From a virus: a stretch of DNA of 20,788 bases. The notes beneath the pieces were generated by a model, which was not told the DNA's origin, ran no database searches, and saw only the letters and a list, made by a program, of their open reading frames with translations. Made by a program: the position numbers and the translations under genes. The stretch lies in the IMG/VR virus record IMGVR_UViG_3300034101_003439, positions 1 to 20,788 of that record; one strand, given 5' to 3'. Below are positions 6,605 through 14,021 of the stretch, piece by piece (the first letter of the stretch is position 1; each line of letters begins with the position of its first letter).

Positions 6605-7537
6605 TTAAAGGGATAATTTAAGTGAAAAAAGATCAGAAAAAGTAAATTCTTGTGAAGTTTGAATTAAATGAGTAAAGTGTTCAAATCCCATATCACTTGG
6701 GTCTTTACCGTCTAATTGAATAACATGTAATTTTTTTCCTGAATTGAGTAGTTCCTCAGCTATTTTAGTGGTGCTTTTTAAAGCATCATTATCTAAAGCT
6801 AAGTAAATATCTTTTATATTATTTGTTAATAATTTTTTAGTTAATTGTTTTGATAAGGTTTTACCATATAAGGGTATAGCATTTCTTTTAATAGCAATGG
6901 CGTCAAATGCACCTTCACAAAGTATAACAGGTAAATCCCAATTTATTAAATTTTCAAATCCAATTATTGAGTTTTTATCAGCCGATACAGCATCAAATTT
7001 TTTAGCAGGATCCTTTTCAAAAGAACGAGCTATAAAATAATTTAATTTACCTCTAGAATCATAATTAGGTATAATAATTTTATTAGCATACCTTCCTGTT
7101 TCACAATATCCAATTTGATATTTAAGTATGTCTACAGGTGTTATACCGCGTTTTTTAACGTAAGACAACGCGTGTCTAGCGATAATATCTGTTTTTGATA
7201 TATTATATAGAGGTTTATATTCCTTCGGTAATTCAACGTTAAGGTTAAAATCTGATTGGTCTATTTTAGTTGTAGTACCTAATATAGAATTTAGTTCAGA
7301 GTATTTGTTTCCTTCTACTTTTACAGCCTTAAATAAAGAAGATATAGTTTTACCTTTAGCATCACACGCCCAACAATGCCAGGGATTTTCATTTTTAGAA
7401 GTAGGGACTAGATTTATTTCTAATTTGGGTTTTCTATGATTACATAGAGGGCAGTGAAAGGCATAGTTACCTTTAGAAGTAGCATTGCCTTTACCTAGTA
7501 CAGATTGTACTAGACCTAATAATATTCCATTTACCAT
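6605..7537 (-). CDS. DNA primase, zinc ribbon plus TOPRIM (T4 gp61-like)
   Basis: A 310-residue primase. The N-terminal zinc ribbon uses C-P-L-C at 29-32 and C-W-A-C at 55-58, with the typical W-H-C-W-A-C-D-A-K-G context. Residues about 120-175 form the catalytic N-lobe (R-G-I-T, I-I-I-P-N-Y-D, Y-F-I-A-R-S). The TOPRIM fold has V-I-L-C-E-G-A-F-D-A (Glu208), L-A-L-D-N-D (Asp249, Asp251) and D-G-K-D-P-S-D (276-282). No helicase domain follows, so this is a stand-alone primase like T4 gp61 (about 340 residues), making RNA primers at the replication fork with a separate helicase encoded elsewhere. The start at 7537 has a weak AAGG upstream, one of few Shine-Dalgarno-like sites here. It lies 14 nt after the 50-residue gene and 3 nt before the nuclease gene. 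Confidence 0.9.
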   Translation of the reverse strand: MVNGILLGLVQSVLGKGNATSKGNYAFHCPLCNHRKPKLEINLVPTSKNENPWHCWACDAKGKTISSLFKAVKVEGNKYSELNSILGTTTKIDQSDFNLNVELPKEYKPLYNISKTDIIARHALSYVKKRGITPVDILKYQIGYCETGRYANKIIIPNYDSRGKLNYFIARSFEKDPAKKFDAVSADKNSIIGFENLINWDLPVILCEGAFDAIAIKRNAIPLYGKTLSKQLTKKLLTNNIKDIYLALDNDALKSTTKIAEELLNSGKKLHVIQLDGKDPSDMGFEHFTHLIQTSQEFTFSDLFSLKLSL

Positions 7538-7551
7538 AACCTTGTTTTTAT

Positions 7552-7704
7552 TTAGGATTCTCTTACATCAAATAATCCATTAAATAAATTTAACATTAAT
7601 CTTTTTTGAGAAGCGAAAAATAATATAGCTCCTTCTAAAGATGCTGATTTAATTGAATTAATAGCTTCGTCTGAATTTTTGTGATACAAGCTGTAACGTT
7701 TCAT
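7552..7704 (-). CDS. Small phage protein, 50 residues, hypothetical
   Basis: A complete open frame from ATG at 7704 to TAA at 7552-7554 fills the space between the homing endonuclease and primase genes. The product starts MKRYSLYHKNSDEAINSIKS and continues with an amphipathic helix (A-S-L-E-G-A-I-L-F-F-A-S-Q-K) and a closing L-F-D-V-R-E-S. The pattern of a beta-like start, an A-I-x-F-F-A-x-x-K helix and a final F-x-V strand resembles small proteins common in T4-like phages, though I cannot name the family. Spacing (14 nt to the primase) and a TATAAT-like sequence just upstream support it. Function unknown. Confidence 0.65.
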   Translation of the reverse strand: MKRYSLYHKNSDEAINSIKSASLEGAILFFASQKRLMLNLFNGLFDVRES

Positions 7705-7734
7705 GATGAGAGGATTTTATTATAATATATGAAA

Positions 7735-8361
7735 TTATTTTATGATATCAAAGTCTTTTGCATAAGAAAAAGTAAATCCTTTTAATGTGGGGTAAGAATA
7801 TTTACCCTTGACAAAACTACAAATTAATCCTTTACTAATATTCATTTTCTCACTACATTCTTTTATACTATTATACACGATTTGAGTTTCATGGCATAAT
7901 ATGGATTTAGTTCCTTTTCCTATTTTATTTTGAGATATTTTTTTACTTATTTCTTTACCTTTATTTTCCCACACATTTAACATCATATTTCTTAATTGTT
8001 GTTTATGTTCTGGGGTTCTTTCATATCTAAAACTAGAAATTTCTTTCATTAATTTGCTATGTTCTGGTCTGGTTTTCCCAGTCCATGAAGGTTTAGATGC
8101 TAATTTAATATTAAGACCATTAATATGACTATTAAATTTTAATATATAAAATTCTTCTTTATCATTTAATGAATCAATATCACATTCTTCTATTATTTCA
8201 AACATATGATTTTCATATTGATATTTTTTTAAAGAATTATATAATTTAAGAGATTGATTGCATTGCAATCTTTGATATTCTCTCCACCTTCTTTCTATAT
8301 TAATACTTTGTCCAATGTAAATTTTCCCTTTTGGGTTTGTAATTTTGTATATTCCTATCAT
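7735..8361 (-). CDS. GIY-YIG homing endonuclease, free-standing, with NUMOD motifs
   Basis: A 208-residue protein. The catalytic GIY-YIG domain occupies residues 1-90: G-I-Y at 3-5, Y-I-G at 15-17, an Arg around 24-25, and the metal-binding Glu in K-E-E-F-Y-I (Glu69). The DNA-binding part has two NUMOD3-like motifs (G-K-T-R-P-E-H-S-K-L at 95-104 and R-T-P-E-H-K-Q-Q-L at 115-123). A NUMOD1/IENR1-like helix-turn-helix follows at about 158-198 (V-Y-N-S-I-K-E-C, G-L-I-C-S-F-V-K-G-K). This is the layout of Seg-like and intron-type homing enzymes: they cut a related phage genome lacking the gene so that repair copies it in. All active-site residues seem intact. It lies between the small GIY-YIG-like gene and the 50-residue gene, flanked by gaps of 49 and 30 nt, as expected for an inserted mobile gene. 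No intron is evident. Confidence 0.9.
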   Translation of the reverse strand: MIGIYKITNPKGKIYIGQSINIERRWREYQRLQCNQSLKLYNSLKKYQYENHMFEIIEECDIDSLNDKEEFYILKFNSHINGLNIKLASKPSWTGKTRPEHSKLMKEISSFRYERTPEHKQQLRNMMLNVWENKGKEISKKISQNKIGKGTKSILCHETQIVYNSIKECSEKMNISKGLICSFVKGKYSYPTLKGFTFSYAKDFDIIK

Positions 8362-8367
8362 AATTAT

Positions 8368-8382
8368 TATTTATTATAAATA
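8368..8382 (-). promoter_or_regulatory. A/T inverted repeat ahead of the homing endonuclease gene
   Basis: The 49-nt gap upstream of the endonuclease start contains TATTTATTATAAATA, an inverted repeat with 7-bp arms around one base. Its TATAAATA half (plus strand) matches the elements at 3672, 5834 and 14013. The shared 8-mer ends 13 nt before the ATG at 8361. Confidence 0.3.
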
Positions 8383-8410
8383 TTAAAATAGAAAAAACTT
8401 ACCAAGAATA

Positions 8411-8863
8411 TTAAATAAAATCCTTCCTAAAATAACGTCCTTCTATATTATCATTAAAATAATTACTTCCAGATTCTAATACCTCATTTACAAACAAATA
8501 TTTTGTTTCATAGTAAGTTAATAATTTTTTTGTGGGAACAAAACAAAGTATTTCACGTTTGAAATCTTCTTTATTACCGTCTTTTATTAACTGCTTTATT
8601 TCTGATTGTGAACCATAATAAGTTTTCCAATCAGATTCTTTTATTACTTGTTTTTTCTTACTTAATCTCTTATCAGTAATTAAAGCTAATTCTTTTTTAC
8701 CTAATGCTTTATTAGTAACTGACATTAATTGTTTTTTACCTAAGTATTTTTTATCTGTAGGTAAATGTGTTACTTCATAAATAAACCCGAAAGTATTTTC
8801 GGGCATATCTGATATTTCTGTTATTACTTTACCTTTATAAATCCAAGTTGGAGTTGTAACCAT
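8411..8863 (-). CDS. GIY-YIG-like putative nuclease with internal tandem repeat
   Basis: A 150-residue protein. G-F-I-Y-E-V-T at 26-32 and K-Y-L-G-K-K at 39-44 occupy the places of GIY and YIG. E-S-D-W-K-T-Y-Y-G-S at 76-85, F-K-R-E-I-L at 101-106 and Y-Y-E-T-K-Y-L-F at 117-124 complete a pattern I know from small GIY-YIG-like phage proteins annotated as endonucleases. Glu119 may be the metal ligand. The Tyr-to-Phe change in GFIY and the Leu in YLG are deviations, so activity is uncertain. Residues 40-78 contain three imperfect 13-residue units rich in Lys placed between the YLG motif and E-S-D-W, lengthening the usual loop. The gene starts 14 nt after the 101-residue structural gene and sits next to a second GIY-YIG gene. 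Confidence 0.7.
   Translation of the reverse strand: MVTTPTWIYKGKVITEISDMPENTFGFIYEVTHLPTDKKYLGKKQLMSVTNKALGKKELALITDKRLSKKKQVIKESDWKTYYGSQSEIKQLIKDGNKEDFKREILCFVPTKKLLTYYETKYLFVNEVLESGSNYFNDNIEGRYFRKDFI
8630..8746 (-). repeat. Three imperfect 39-bp tandem repeats inside the GIY-YIG-like gene
   Basis: Three consecutive 39-bp units lie at 8708-8746, 8669-8707 and 8630-8668, encoding residues 40-52, 53-65 and 66-78. Their protein units are YLGKKQLMSVTNK, ALGKKELALITDK and RLSKKKQVIKESD. By hand alignment the first two units share 28 of 39 bases, including an uninterrupted 12-base run. The third is more degenerate. All keep the reading frame. Confidence 0.7.
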
Positions 8864-8877
8864 AGTTATATTTTATT

Positions 8878-9183
8878 TTAAATATCGTATTTAACTACAA
8901 AAACTGTATCTGTTGTTGAAGAAAGAGGAATTGGTTGTGCTAATTTAGCTACAGCTAATAATTCATTTCTATTATTATATAATCCTACTGTTGTGACATA
9001 AGGAGCAAAGAATGAACTTGTAGCAAAGTTTCTTAATGAACCTGAATTATCTGTTGATATTGTAGGGTTTAAAGACATGTTAAAATCGTTTTCTCCGACT
9101 TTACAACGAACTTCCTGTTCATAAACGATATATTCGTTTTTGAAATTTAAAGTAGCATTTGGATCTTGTACTATAGCTGCCAT
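8878..9183 (-). CDS. Small structural protein, stand-alone copy of a shared C-terminal module
   Basis: A 101-residue protein. From residue 32 onward it aligns with the last 69 residues of the 350-residue protein at 12267-13319. Both have N-D-F-N, N-P, T-T-V-G-L-Y-N, N-E-L-L-A-V-A-K-L, P-x-P and a final V-K-x-D. The first 31 residues have no counterpart there. The module is common in virion proteins of uncultured T4-like phages, usually at the end of large structural proteins, and probably forms a beta domain for assembly or attachment; no activity is known to me. The start shares one base with the stop of the 1,026-residue gene (TAATG), so translation is coupled. A virion role is inferred from homology and neighbours. 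Confidence 0.8.
   Translation of the reverse strand: MAAIVQDPNATLNFKNEYIVYEQEVRCKVGENDFNMSLNPTISTDNSGSLRNFATSSFFAPYVTTVGLYNNRNELLAVAKLAQPIPLSSTTDTVFVVKYDI
8881..9090 (-). repeat. Duplicated structural module, copy 1
   Basis: This stretch encodes residues 32-101 of the small structural protein and matches 12270-12476 at protein level and partly at DNA level. Around 8941-8998 and 12330-12387 the two copies share long identical runs such as TTTAGCTACAGCTAATAA. Confidence 0.7.
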
Positions 9184-12100
9184 TATGCGAAATTATTAAT
9201 AGTTAATTTTATAGTTGCAGCAGGTGTATAACTTGTTCTATCTATATAAACACTTACATCTGTACTTATTTCATCACCATTAGAAGCAAATTGTACATTT
9301 TGAGCTGGAGTGTAAGGGCTAATTAAAGAATATGGATAGTTTCCTGAGTTTATTTGTGGGATAACTGATGTAATTACATTACCAATAAGGATATTACTAC
9401 CAGATACTGTCATACTATATACATAATATCCATTTTGGTCTATAAAGCCAGCATAATTATTACTTCCCAATATACTAAAATCTAGATTAAATTCTAATGG
9501 GTCAGATACAGTAAAAGTATTAGTAGCATTATTTACTACTGTAATACCTGAACCATTATTTAAAAAATATTCAACGCTTTGACCTGATAAATTTTTGAAT
9601 TGTATAGTAAGTGGTTCAAATTCAGGAACTGGGTCTATAATTAGGCATGAAGCAGATATTATATTACTGTAGGAAGAAGTAGCCCCATTACTACAACTAT
9701 TAAAAGCTCTAAAATATACTGGTTGGGCTCTATAATCATATGAATTAGCAAAAGGCTGGTTGAGAGATGATGTAAGTCCACCAAACGTTCTTACAACTAT
9801 TTCACCTCCTGGAGGGGAATCAGGTAGGGTAAATTTTCTATATCCTATAGGCCCATTAAAATCTGGGTATAGACTGTATTCAATAGACATAGAAGAGGCA
9901 GAATTTGAAGCTGAGTTGAAATATATATTATATTGATATCTAAAACTAGCATCGTCGCATCCAAGTAATGTTACATCTGTTATTATAGGAGGAACACAAG
10001 CTGTTGGAGGAGTACATTGAGCAATATCTAGATAATATCTATAATATACATTAGTATTACATTTAATTATAACATCATTTGTTCCTGAGATAAATAATTC
10101 TGTAAAGTTTATAGTAGGACCAAATAGAGTAGTTCCGTTAGAATAACTAGAAGTTACTACTGAACCTGAGTAGATTCCTGAATTAAAAATTTGTCGTATT
10201 CCTGAACTTGAAACATATCCTGTATTAATTCCTGAAGAAGTTACACAAAATGAACCAGTATAAACATAATTTCTTTCAAATATTTCTATACTTGAAGTAG
10301 GAGAAGAACAACCATTACTATCTATTAAGAAAGTTGTATAGGTTCCAGAACTTAGCCCATTTAAACTTATAGAACTTGAATCTGAAGAATACGTTAATCC
10401 TGATCCTGTATTAAAAGCAAAATAAGTATAAGGAGGAGTTCCTCCACTTCCATTTATAATAATTGCATTAGAACATGAATCTATATAAGAAGCTGTAGTA
10501 GTTAAAGTTAGAGCTGTAGGTGAAGTTAAAGTAAAAGTATTACTATAAGATTGACATTGATTTATACCAGAGGCTGTTACATTTAAATTATAACTTCCAG
10601 TAACTAAACCAGAAGCAGTTACAGTATTATTTGGGAATGAACTTAGACTAACATTAGTATAGATATTACTTCCAGTAGCATCTAACAGATTAACTATTAA
10701 ATTATCAATTACATTTGTAAATGCTACAGTTATAGACCCATTAGACCCACCATAACAAGGTATATTAGATTGAGTTACACTAGCAGTTAAAGCAGAATAA
10801 ACTCCTAAATTTACTATAGAACTTGTAATACAATTAAATGAATTTTTAACTGCTATAGTATGTGAACCTGTTGATAATCCTGTAAATTGTTTAGGTAAAG
10901 GAAAATATGAACCACTATCTATAGAAGCAGAAACAGAGGTTCCAGTCCCATCATCGGATATTGTTATTATACCATCATTGCTAATACTAGAACATGGTAA
11001 TTTAATTATACTAGTTGTATATGATATACCAGGATACCAAGAATTAAATGATTGGGATATTGTAGTTCCTAAATAATCTTTAACATAAATAACATTACTA
11101 TTAGAAGAAGTTATACTACCACTAACAGTTTTATTAAAAAATCCAGGTATTCCTGTATATGTAGTTTCATTATTTAAAGAATAACTATAAGGAGGTACCC
11201 CATAATTGATAGAAAATGTTACAGGTACACTTGCAGTTGAATTAAAACAAACTGATGAACTTATTAGGTTATTAATTTCTAAAGATAAAGCAGTTATTGT
11301 TAAATCAATTGAGCTAGTATTACTTCTTACTCCATTAAAATTTCCAATAGTATACTCTAATTTATAATTACCAGGTATTACACTAGTTTGATCAGGTGTT
11401 ATAGTTATAATACCATTATTTATAGTATAATTAGGAAAACTAAATCCTGGTACAGACATTAATTGTACTGATGTAGGATCTAAATTACCACAATCAGCAA
11501 AATCATTTGTTAATATTTGTAGTGATTGAGAAAGATATTCTGTATTTTGGTATAAATAATAATCATTAGCTGTAGTTGGAGGAGCTCCAAATATACATAA
11601 ATAATCTTGATCTGTAAGTACTATTAATCCTTGAGAATAAAATACATTACCTATATATAAAGAAGAAGTAGCTAAAGTATCTAATAAATTACCTTCACCA
11701 TCATCTTGGATATTATAAGTTGAACCTGATATTACTACAGATTTAGGAGATAATCCTGAACCGAAAATATTTTGATCAATTGATATTACAACTATTTTAC
11801 TTCCTATATCAGGATCAAATCCAGTTTCATCATATAAACTTGATGATATATTATATAGAGTGTTATTAAAAAGAGTAGGATTAGTACCAATAGCAGAACT
11901 ACCTGTTAAAGTAGGTATATTTCTATTTGCAGCTAGCATTGACCCTGAAGTCAAAGTAGATTGCTCATAGTTAAAAAATGATGATGAATGGAAAAATCGT
12001 CCTGTAAGTGATCCTGAGGTGTAGTTTTGGTAATAAAGATTTTTTATAGAATCATAAACTAATCTTCTATATTCTTCGTTTGCTGTTTGTGAGTCATTTA

Positions 12101-12263
12101 TAGGATCAAAAGGATTAGTTCTATCAATAGGTAAATTCTCACCTATATAAATTGTAACTCCATTTTGAGATAAAGTAGTATTATTAACCCCCCATTGTTT
12201 ATTAGCAATATAGGAGGTTAATGATATATCATTTGAATTTAATGTTTTGTATGAAAAACTCAT
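9183..12263 (-). CDS. Large virion protein with SprB-like repeats, probable tail or adhesin component
   Basis: A 1,026-residue protein rich in Ser, Thr, Asn, Tyr and Gly. Residues 1-220 resemble the start of the 350-residue protein: M-S-F and L-N opening, an I-V-V-I-S-I-D strand, L-S-P-K-S-V-V-I-S-G-S, and V-F-Y-S-Q-G-L-I-V-L. Residues about 326-662 hold roughly four beta-sandwich units like SprB repeats of Bacteroidota adhesins: I-P-C-Y-G-G-S-N-G-S-I-T-V, G-T-P-P-Y-T-Y, G-L-S-S-G-T-Y-T, D-S-N-G-C. Residues about 757-872 look like another Ig/fibronectin-like unit, and 885-1026 a further beta domain. Paired cysteines recur. No signal peptide, as expected for a protein assembled into virions inside the cell. 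Position among tail-type genes suggests a tail fibre or decorating adhesin that contacts the host. It starts 3 nt after the 350-residue gene. Confidence 0.8.
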   Translation of the reverse strand: MSFSYKTLNSNDISLTSYIANKQWGVNNTTLSQNGVTIYIGENLPIDRTNPFDPINDSQTANEEYRRLVYDSIKNLYYQNYTSGSLTGRFFHSSSFFNYEQSTLTSGSMLAANRNIPTLTGSSAIGTNPTLFNNTLYNISSSLYDETGFDPDIGSKIVVISIDQNIFGSGLSPKSVVISGSTYNIQDDGEGNLLDTLATSSLYIGNVFYSQGLIVLTDQDYLCIFGAPPTTANDYYLYQNTEYLSQSLQILTNDFADCGNLDPTSVQLMSVPGFSFPNYTINNGIITITPDQTSVIPGNYKLEYTIGNFNGVRSNTSSIDLTITALSLEINNLISSSVCFNSTASVPVTFSINYGVPPYSYSLNNETTYTGIPGFFNKTVSGSITSSNSNVIYVKDYLGTTISQSFNSWYPGISYTTSIIKLPCSSISNDGIITISDDGTGTSVSASIDSGSYFPLPKQFTGLSTGSHTIAVKNSFNCITSSIVNLGVYSALTASVTQSNIPCYGGSNGSITVAFTNVIDNLIVNLLDATGSNIYTNVSLSSFPNNTVTASGLVTGSYNLNVTASGINQCQSYSNTFTLTSPTALTLTTTASYIDSCSNAIIINGSGGTPPYTYFAFNTGSGLTYSSDSSSISLNGLSSGTYTTFLIDSNGCSSPTSSIEIFERNYVYTGSFCVTSSGINTGYVSSSGIRQIFNSGIYSGSVVTSSYSNGTTLFGPTINFTELFISGTNDVIIKCNTNVYYRYYLDIAQCTPPTACVPPIITDVTLLGCDDASFRYQYNIYFNSASNSASSMSIEYSLYPDFNGPIGYRKFTLPDSPPGGEIVVRTFGGLTSSLNQPFANSYDYRAQPVYFRAFNSCSNGATSSYSNIISASCLIIDPVPEFEPLTIQFKNLSGQSVEYFLNNGSGITVVNNATNTFTVSDPLEFNLDFSILGSNNYAGFIDQNGYYVYSMTVSGSNILIGNVITSVIPQINSGNYPYSLISPYTPAQNVQFASNGDEISTDVSVYIDRTSYTPAATIKLTINNFA
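10278..11288 (-). repeat. SprB-like protein repeats (about four units)
   Basis: Residues about 326-662 of the 1,026-residue protein contain successive units of about 80 residues. The recurring features are a Cys near the unit start, G-x-P-P-Y-x-Y in the first and fourth units, a G-L-S-x-G-S/T-Y/H turn, and a C-terminal N-x-C before a hydrophobic strand. Units 2 and 3 are more divergent and lack the P-P-Y turn. Boundaries are approximate. Confidence 0.6.
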
Positions 12264-12266
12264 TCA

Positions 12267-13319
12267 TTAAAAGTCTAATTTTACTCTGATAAGAGCTTCT
12301 TTTGTAAAATCTTTTGGTAGTGGTTTTGATAATTTAGCTACAGCTAATAACTCATTATTAGTATTATATAAACCAACTGTTGTAATAAAAGTTTGAGGAT
12401 TATTAACTAAAGTAGGATAATAAAATTCTCCACTACCACTTATCATAGAAGGATTAGTAGTATAGTTAAAATCATTATTTTTAATTCTAACAAAAACATA
12501 ATCTGATGTTATAGTTTCTTCACTATTTAGTTTAAAACCACCTACACCGTTAGCTTTATTTATAGCGTTAAATAATCCAATTTGGGTATTTAATAGAGTT
12601 GGATTAGTATTAGAAGTACCTGGTTGTAACCCTATACCTCCTAGACTGCAAGATAAAGATAAAGCTCTAGAATTTAATAATATTAAACCTACATCTGGTA
12701 GAAATTTACCATATGAACCTGAAACTGTGTAACCTGCAGTACTTCCACTAGTAATTGTAGAGGTTGTAGCTGCCCCATTAGAGCCACTAACTATATCAAA
12801 TACCCTACCAGCATCACAATAAGTTAATGTAGTAACATTGACACTATTATTAGTTAATTGTATTGATGATGAAGCTACCCCATCTGAACCCGATAGTGCT
12901 AAGTTAAATGTTCCTAAAAATAATTTTTCTTTATAGTTAGCTCTATTAATATTAATTACATAAAAATCAGGTGAATTAGTATTACCTGTACCAAAACTAA
13001 TATTAGTATTTTCATCTCCATTCACTAATGTTCTAAACTGACCATAAGTAATTCTTGTAGGAGATAATCCTGGTACTAATGAATTGATAGGAGCAGAACC
13101 CGACCCATTTACTTGCCCATATGAAATGGAAAATTGGGATAGGTCTGATGGATATAATGTAGTAGATCTTTGATATACTGGAAGGTATGAATTATTTGTA
13201 GGCGATGTAGATGAAGTGAAAAAACTAGTCATAGCAGTTGTATTGTCACTCCATAGTGTTGAAACTATTGAATCTGAACTTACTACAAAGTCTTCAGCGT
13301 TTAATGTTATAAAGCTCAT
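12267..13319 (-). CDS. Conserved virion structural protein, baseplate or tail-periphery type
   Basis: A 350-residue protein beginning M-S-F-I-T-L-N-A-E-D-F with V-S-T-L-W-S-D-N-T near 19-27. The middle has I-N-I-N-R (122-126), L-F-L-G-T-F-N-L-A-L-S-G (133-144) and a V-G-L-I-L-L-N strand (210-216), which parallel the N-terminal region of the 1,026-residue protein. Residues 282-350 form the module shared with the 101-residue protein (T-T-V-G-L-Y-N, N-E-L-L-A-V-A-K-L-S-K-P, final V-K-L-D-F). I recognise this architecture from uncharacterised structural proteins of uncultured T4-like phages. It is beta-rich, Ser/Thr/Asn-rich and has no enzyme motifs. It starts 11 nt after the 219-residue gene and ends 3 nt before the next gene. 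Confidence 0.8.
   Translation of the reverse strand: MSFITLNAEDFVVSSDSIVSTLWSDNTTAMTSFFTSSTSPTNNSYLPVYQRSTTLYPSDLSQFSISYGQVNGSGSAPINSLVPGLSPTRITYGQFRTLVNGDENTNISFGTGNTNSPDFYVININRANYKEKLFLGTFNLALSGSDGVASSSIQLTNNSVNVTTLTYCDAGRVFDIVSGSNGAATTSTITSGSTAGYTVSGSYGKFLPDVGLILLNSRALSLSCSLGGIGLQPGTSNTNPTLLNTQIGLFNAINKANGVGGFKLNSEETITSDYVFVRIKNNDFNYTTNPSMISGSGEFYYPTLVNNPQTFITTVGLYNTNNELLAVAKLSKPLPKDFTKEALIRVKLDF
12270..12476 (-). repeat. Duplicated structural module, copy 2
   Basis: Encodes residues 282-350 of the 350-residue structural protein, the counterpart of 8881-9090. The best conserved part is the DNA for V-G-L-Y-N through A-V-A-K-L. Confidence 0.7.
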
Positions 13320-13330
13320 ATTTTATTTAA

Positions 13331-13990
13331 TTAGCTAGTTACTCTAGTTATTGTTAAAGGTATAGTTAATCTAGCTCCTGAATCTCTACCAGTTATAGTT
13401 AAAATAGTAGATAAAGAAGAATTTGTACCAAATAATGTATTGACAGTTGTAGCTGTTAAGTTAATAGTAGCTCCAATTACAGTTCTTGAAACATTTGTTC
13501 CTATTGTTGTTGTTGAATTTAAAGCTTGAACTTCAGCAGTATTAATACCAACACCATTAAATGTAGATAATAATCTTGAATCACCTATAGTGGCAGTGTA
13601 TCCTGAGGATTCAAATGCTGTAGATGCTCCTAAATAATTTAAAGTTTGAGGAGTAATAGCAAGTGAAGCCCCTTGACGTAATGTTATTGAAGTATAACCT
13701 ACATCTAATACAGGTAATTTAGCAGTACCACGAGGTAAAGTTAAAAGTTTATATTTCATTATTTGAGTCTCATCAGGAAAAGCTTCAATTATAGGCATAG
13801 CTTCAATAGCTTCACCATAAAAAGCTGATCCAGATGGATGGTTTGGATTATAAAGAGTATAGTCAATTTCATCATCAGATAATGAAAATTGAGTAATTCT
13901 AAATGAACCGTCATTTTTAGCTAAAAGTTCTCTGCCTTTTTTAGTTAAAATAGCATCTACGGTTACTGATGTGTTATTTAAAAATCCCAT
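13331..13990 (-). CDS. Conserved phage structural protein
   Basis: A 219-residue protein with a strongly conserved-looking first 90 residues: M-G-F-L-N-N-T-S-V-T-V-D-A-I-L-T-K-K-G-R-E-L-L-A, F-x-I-T-Q-F-S-L-S-D-D-E-I-D-Y and Y-N-P-N-H-P-x-G. I recall this N-terminal domain from many uncultured T4-like phage genomes next to tail-type genes. The L-T-K-K-G-R-E-x-L-A part also resembles the opening of other baseplate-associated phage proteins. Residues about 95-219 are Thr/Ser-rich and beta-like, ending in I-T-G-R-D-S-G-A-R-L, which suggests an Ig-like domain. No enzyme motif is seen. It follows a 47-nt gap with an A/T element and has no Shine-Dalgarno motif. Exact virion location is unknown. Confidence 0.8.
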   Translation of the reverse strand: MGFLNNTSVTVDAILTKKGRELLAKNDGSFRITQFSLSDDEIDYTLYNPNHPSGSAFYGEAIEAMPIIEAFPDETQIMKYKLLTLPRGTAKLPVLDVGYTSITLRQGASLAITPQTLNYLGASTAFESSGYTATIGDSRLLSTFNGVGINTAEVQALNSTTTIGTNVSRTVIGATINLTATTVNTLFGTNSSLSTILTITGRDSGARLTIPLTITRVTS

Positions 13991-14010
13991 ATTGTTTTAT
14001 TCGATTACTA

Positions 14011-14021
14011 ATTATAAATAT
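14011..14021 (-). promoter_or_regulatory. A/T element ahead of the 219-residue structural gene
   Basis: The 47-nt gap 13991-14037 contains TATAAATA on the plus strand at 14013-14020 (TATTTATA in the transcribed direction), 22 nt before the ATG at 13990. It shares the core ATATTTATA with the elements near 3671, 5834 and 8375, but here it is not palindromic. No hairpin terminator was seen for the long gene that ends at 14038. Confidence 0.35.

Noticed and set aside
7705-8410. Group I intron or intein around the homing endonuclease
   Set aside because: Both neighbouring genes have complete ends with their own starts and stops, and no split gene is visible, so a free-standing homing gene fits better.
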